NCBI GenBank assembly: GCA_945870545.1
Contig: CAMBTF010000036.1
Span: forward strand, 1 to 9,806
DNA: 9,806 nucleotides
DNA from: Akkermansia muciniphila
Lineage (GTDB): Bacteria > Verrucomicrobiota > Verrucomicrobiia > Verrucomicrobiales > Akkermansiaceae
Reading direction: 5' to 3'
The position numbers and the translations under genes are program-made. Below the pieces are notes generated by a model, which was not told where the DNA came from, searched no databases, and saw only the letters and a program-made list of their open reading frames with translations. Below are positions 8,034 through 9,806 of the stretch, one piece after another. How positions within the stretch are numbered: position 1 is the first letter of the stretch; every line of letters starts with the position of its first letter.

Positions 8034-8480
8034 ATGAAACTCGGCCCATCCAACATCCAGAATCAAAAATCCAAAATCCGCTCCGGCTTCACCCTCCTCG
8101 AAATTGTCATCGTCCTCGGCATCATCGCCGTGATCCTCGGCGGCTCCATCGCGATGCTCGGCAAGCTGGGGGATGGAGCGAAAATCAAGCGTGCCGAGGG
8201 TGACATGCAGAACATTGAGTCGGCTGTCCGCAGTTACGCCATGCTTGCCGGCAATCCGCCGTCAAGCGCCCAAGGTCTTGGAGCACTATTTGTCAAGCCG
8301 ACCACCCCGCCGTTTCCCAAACGCTGGGCGAGCGCGGGAAAAGGCGTCCCACTCGACCCTTGGGGCGAGCTTTACAAATACCGCAACCCCGGCAAGAAAG
8401 ACTCGTCGACCTTCGAAATCTATACCTTCGGTCCTGACAAACAGGAAGGAACTGACGATGATATGTCATCCCAAGACTAA
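8034..8480 (+). CDS. gspG: Type II secretion major pseudopilin GspG-like
   Basis: A 148-residue prepilin-like protein. An 18-residue leader ends in Gly, followed by FTLLEIVIVLGIIAVI, the prepilin peptidase site and hydrophobic helix; Glu23 is the conserved Glu at +5. The globular part shows GspG hallmarks: PSSAQGLGALFVKPT, LDPWGELYKYRNPG, and an acidic C-terminal loop FGPDKQEGTDDDM (132-144) where GspG proteins bind calcium. Major pseudopilins form the periplasmic pseudopilus that drives secretion through the outer membrane. It starts 57 bases after the PBP stop. No Shine-Dalgarno is evident before the ATG; no other in-frame ATG precedes the cleavage site. The leader contains NIQNQKSKI, encoded by repetitive A-rich DNA. 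First of four adjacent pseudopilin genes. A type IV pilin-like role is the alternative, but the DPWG and Asp-loop features favour GspG. Confidence 0.88.
   Translation: MKLGPSNIQNQKSKIRSGFTLLEIVIVLGIIAVILGGSIAMLGKLGDGAKIKRAEGDMQNIESAVRSYAMLAGNPPSSAQGLGALFVKPTTPPFPKRWASAGKGVPLDPWGELYKYRNPGKKDSSTFEIYTFGPDKQEGTDDDMSSQD
8052..8079 (+). repeat. Low-complexity AATC/CCAAAATC tract inside the gspG leader
   Basis: An A-rich run made of near-repeats (CCAGAATC, AAAAATC, CAAAATC, each ending AATC at intervals of 7-8 bases) in an otherwise GC-rich gene. It encodes residues about 7-15 of the prepilin leader, the part removed by prepilin peptidase. Confidence 0.5.
8443..8450 (+). promoter_or_regulatory. Strong Shine-Dalgarno deciding the gspH start
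   Basis: AGGAAGGA lies 7 bases before ATG 8458, inside the end of gspG. It is the clearest ribosome site in the window and picks the start of the next gene, which overlaps gspG by 23 bases although its frame is open much further upstream (to 8173). Confidence 0.75.
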
Positions 8481-9042
8481 GTGGACGCGGCCGAGCCAAT
8501 CCGCCCCCTTCGGTTTCACTCTCCTTGAGATCGTCATCGTGCTATTGGTGGCTGGCGTCGTTTTCGGCGCAGCCGTCGGGGTGATGCTCGGATCCTCTTC
8601 CGAACGTGCGCTCACCAGCACCTCCAGCGAAATCGAGCTCCTCGCCAAGAAAGCGCGCACCGCCGCCATCCTTCACCAAAAGCCCTACGCCATCGAGTTC
8701 CATGAAAACAAGCTGCGCCTCCTCCCTTTCGCGGAAGCCTCGGAGTCCGAGCGGACAACCGCGCTGGGCAACCAGATCGGCGGCACGGCGGTCGATGAAG
8801 ATGACGGCCCGACCCTGCGCGAGGAAATCACCACCGACCCCGACATTACCCTCGGCGTGCGCCGCTGGAACACCAAGGATTTCGTAGCCCCATCCAAGAA
8901 CTTCGTCCCCGTCTGGCGCTTCGATCCCAACGGCCTTTCCGAGCCCATCACCGTCCGCATGACCGTAGGCGAAAGCTACGCACAGGACACCTACCACCCG
9001 CTCACCGCCACCATCTCCGATTCCGAACTGGAGGCGAAGTAG
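8458..9042 (+). CDS. gspH: Minor pseudopilin GspH-like (prepilin-type cleavage/methylation domain)
   Basis: 194 residues from ATG 8458. A 19-residue leader ending PFG precedes FTLLEIVIVLLVAGVVFGAAVGVML, a prepilin peptidase site plus membrane helix with Glu at +5. The following region (SEIELLAKKARTAAILHQKPYAIEFHENKLRLLPF) has the GspH-type pattern of an amphipathic helix, then a beta-hairpin in which a stored residue string is rewritten. The rest, including an acidic stretch VDEDDGPTLREEITTDPD, is not recognisable at motif level. Expected to be a minor tip or shaft subunit of the pseudopilus. It overlaps gspG by 23 bases in another frame and has its own good ribosome site. The H assignment rests mainly on gene order and length; any minor pseudopilin is possible. 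Confidence 0.75.
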   Translation: MICHPKTKWTRPSQSAPFGFTLLEIVIVLLVAGVVFGAAVGVMLGSSSERALTSTSSEIELLAKKARTAAILHQKPYAIEFHENKLRLLPFAEASESERTTALGNQIGGTAVDEDDGPTLREEITTDPDITLGVRRWNTKDFVAPSKNFVPVWRFDPNGLSEPITVRMTVGESYAQDTYHPLTATISDSELEAK

Positions 9043-9048
9043 AATTCC

Positions 9049-9115
9049 GTTAGAAGTTATTTGTTAGAAGTAATTAGTCCAAAAATTAGGGTTTAAAGTT
9101 TGAAGTTTAAAGTTT
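9049..9115 (+). repeat. AT-rich 14-base-period repeats spanning the gspI start
   Basis: GTTAGAAGT occurs at 9049-9057 and 9063-9071, and GTTTAAAGTTT at 9091-9101 and 9105-9115. Both pairs are 14 bases apart, so the same period appears with two different words. The tract is sharply AT-rich against GC-rich surroundings. The second pair includes the TTG start and first codons of the next gene. Confidence 0.7.
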
Positions 9116-9510
9116 CCAGAAAAAAGCGCGGCTTCCTCCTGCTGGAGGTGGTTCTCGCGCTGGCGGTGTTTGCGATCGCCTGCACAGGTCTCACCGTGGC
9201 CTTCCACCGCATGGCCGGGGCGGCGAATTTAGCGCAGAATGAGCTTCGCATCACCCGCATCCTCGATTCCGCGCTCACCGAGCAACTCAGCATGCCGATG
9301 CTGGAGGAAGGCGTGACCCAGATCCCGGTCGAGGGCACCGACATCGAGCTCGACGTCGTGATCGAACCCATCGAGGACATGGAGAACCAAGACGGCGAGT
9401 TACTCCAGCAAATGTTCCACATCAAGGTCATCGCAAACTGGTACGAGAACGGCGCGTGGCAGGAACGCTCCGCCGAAACCTGGCGCTATAACCCCATGTA
9501 TCAGCCATGA
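9100..9510 (+). CDS. gspI: Minor pseudopilin GspI-like, TTG start
   Basis: 136 residues. A short basic leader MKFKVSRKKRG precedes FLLLEVVLALAVFAIACTGL, a prepilin peptidase site with Glu at +5 and a helix close to the GspI consensus (LLEVLVALAIFA). The remainder (NELRITRILDSALTEQL, then acidic EGTDIELDVVIEP and FHIKVIANWYENG) suits the small GspI fold. In-frame TAA at 9094-9096 blocks any earlier start, and no ATG lies before the cleavage site, so TTG 9100 is the only reasonable start; TTAGG ends 9 bases upstream. The start lies in the 14-base-period repeat. It follows gspH by 57 bases and overlaps the next pseudopilin by ATGA. GspI is normally part of the I-J-K tip complex. Confidence 0.78.
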   Translation: MKFKVSRKKRGFLLLEVVLALAVFAIACTGLTVAFHRMAGAANLAQNELRITRILDSALTEQLSMPMLEEGVTQIPVEGTDIELDVVIEPIEDMENQDGELLQQMFHIKVIANWYENGAWQERSAETWRYNPMYQP

Positions 9511-9806
9511 AAGGTTTGAAGAGGAGCGGGAGAGAGGGTGAGAGTGAGATGGGGGGTGCTCTCTCATTTCACCCCCTCACCCACTCACCCCATCCCCCCC
9601 TCTACTCGGATCGCGGCTTCAGCCTGCTGGAACTCGTGGTCGCCCTGCTCCTTGTCGCACTTCTCGCGGGCATGATTTTCACCACATCGTATTCGACGCT
9701 GGCGCTGGGCAACAGCGTGGTGAAAACCCAGAACGAGGAGATGCTGCACCAAGCGTTTTTCGATTTCCTGGAAAACAGCTTCTCGACCTTACCCGGGAAC
9801 ACCCGT
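9507..9806 (+). CDS. gspJ: Pseudopilin, GspJ-like, 3' end beyond window
   Basis: An open frame from ATG 9507 to the window end (100 codons, no stop). It starts inside the gspI stop as ATGA. A long 37-residue leader ends DRG and is followed by FSLLELVVALLLVALLAGMIF, a prepilin cleavage site with Glu at +5 and a membrane helix; then SYSTLALGNSVVKTQNEEMLHQAFFDFLENSF, typical of the helix after the GspJ N-terminus. Leader residues about 4-32 come from an inverted purine/pyrimidine repeat, giving an odd sequence with GREGESEMGG and then HPLTHSPHPP. An internal ATG at 9549, preceded by GAGAG, would give a 23-residue leader instead. J is inferred from order after G, H and I; a GspK-like protein would be larger. 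The remaining domain is not visible. Confidence 0.75.
   Translation, partial: MKGLKRSGREGESEMGGALSFHPLTHSPHPPLYSDRGFSLLELVVALLLVALLAGMIFTTSYSTLALGNSVVKTQNEEMLHQAFFDFLENSFSTLPGNTR
9516..9604. repeat. Purine-to-pyrimidine imperfect inverted repeat inside a leader-coding region
   Basis: About 9518-9556 is nearly all purine on the plus strand (GAGGAGCGGGAGAGAGGG and onward to GGGGGG), and about 9559-9604 is nearly all pyrimidine (CTCTCTC, CACCCCCTCACCC, CCCCCCCTCT). The reverse complement of the first arm aligns imperfectly with the second, so a long GC hairpin is possible in DNA or mRNA. It is read through in frame in the fourth pseudopilin gene, between start codon and prepilin site. Confidence 0.7.

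Noticed and set aside
8173..8457. Upstream extension of the gspH frame to 8173
   Set aside because: It would run through most of gspG in another frame, and a strong Shine-Dalgarno plus a standard prepilin leader point to ATG 8458.
9528..9556. Possible G-quadruplex in the purine-rich arm
   Set aside because: The G-runs are spaced by 5 and 12 bases and then fused into one run of six, which does not fit a stable four-tract arrangement; a hairpin with the pyrimidine arm explains the tract better.

Overview
The window is GC-rich and gene-dense (about 94% coding). It looks like a Gram-negative chromosome, most probably Verrucomicrobiota (the Luteolibacter/Verrucomicrobiales type is my guess). Reasons: class I fumarase, periplasmic PDZ proteases with signal peptides, a type II secretion-like pseudopilin operon with long leaders, many starts without a good Shine-Dalgarno, and short AT-rich or CACGGAT-type intergenic repeats that I associate with that group. 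The assignment comes from memory and style, not from a search.

Layout. (1) 39-1253, plus strand: a secreted S41 C-terminal processing protease with one PDZ domain. (2) 1254-1586: the only gene-free stretch over 300 bases. It lies between convergent genes and holds a degenerate repeat block (about 1307-1458) bracketed by CACGGAT copies. (3) 5497 down to 1587, minus strand: an intact HtrA-like protease; a second trypsin-fold/PDZ protein overlapping it by ATGA that has lost the catalytic His and Ser and carries its PDZ inside the protease fold; then, 51 bases on, a class I FumA/FumB-type fumarase. (4) 5498-5615: a short divergent control region. (5) 5616-7976, plus strand: a bifunctional class A penicillin-binding protein with a repetitive Pro/Glu-rich tail. 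(6) 8034-9806, plus strand: four consecutive pseudopilin genes in the order expected for gspG-H-I-J, the last cut by the window edge.

How the genes relate. Most products act at or beyond the inner membrane: envelope proteolysis and quality control (S41, HtrA, pseudo-HtrA), peptidoglycan polymerisation and cross-linking (PBP1), and assembly of a secretion pseudopilus (GspG-J). Fumarase is the one cytosolic metabolic gene and may only be co-transcribed.

I see no phage, CRISPR, tRNA, rRNA or complete insertion sequence, and no clear new multi-gene system. The signals most worth a second look are the active/inactive protease pair with nested PDZ, and the way low-complexity repeat DNA forms the leader-peptide coding sequence of three of the four pseudopilins, including a purine-to-pyrimidine inverted repeat read through in frame inside the fourth.
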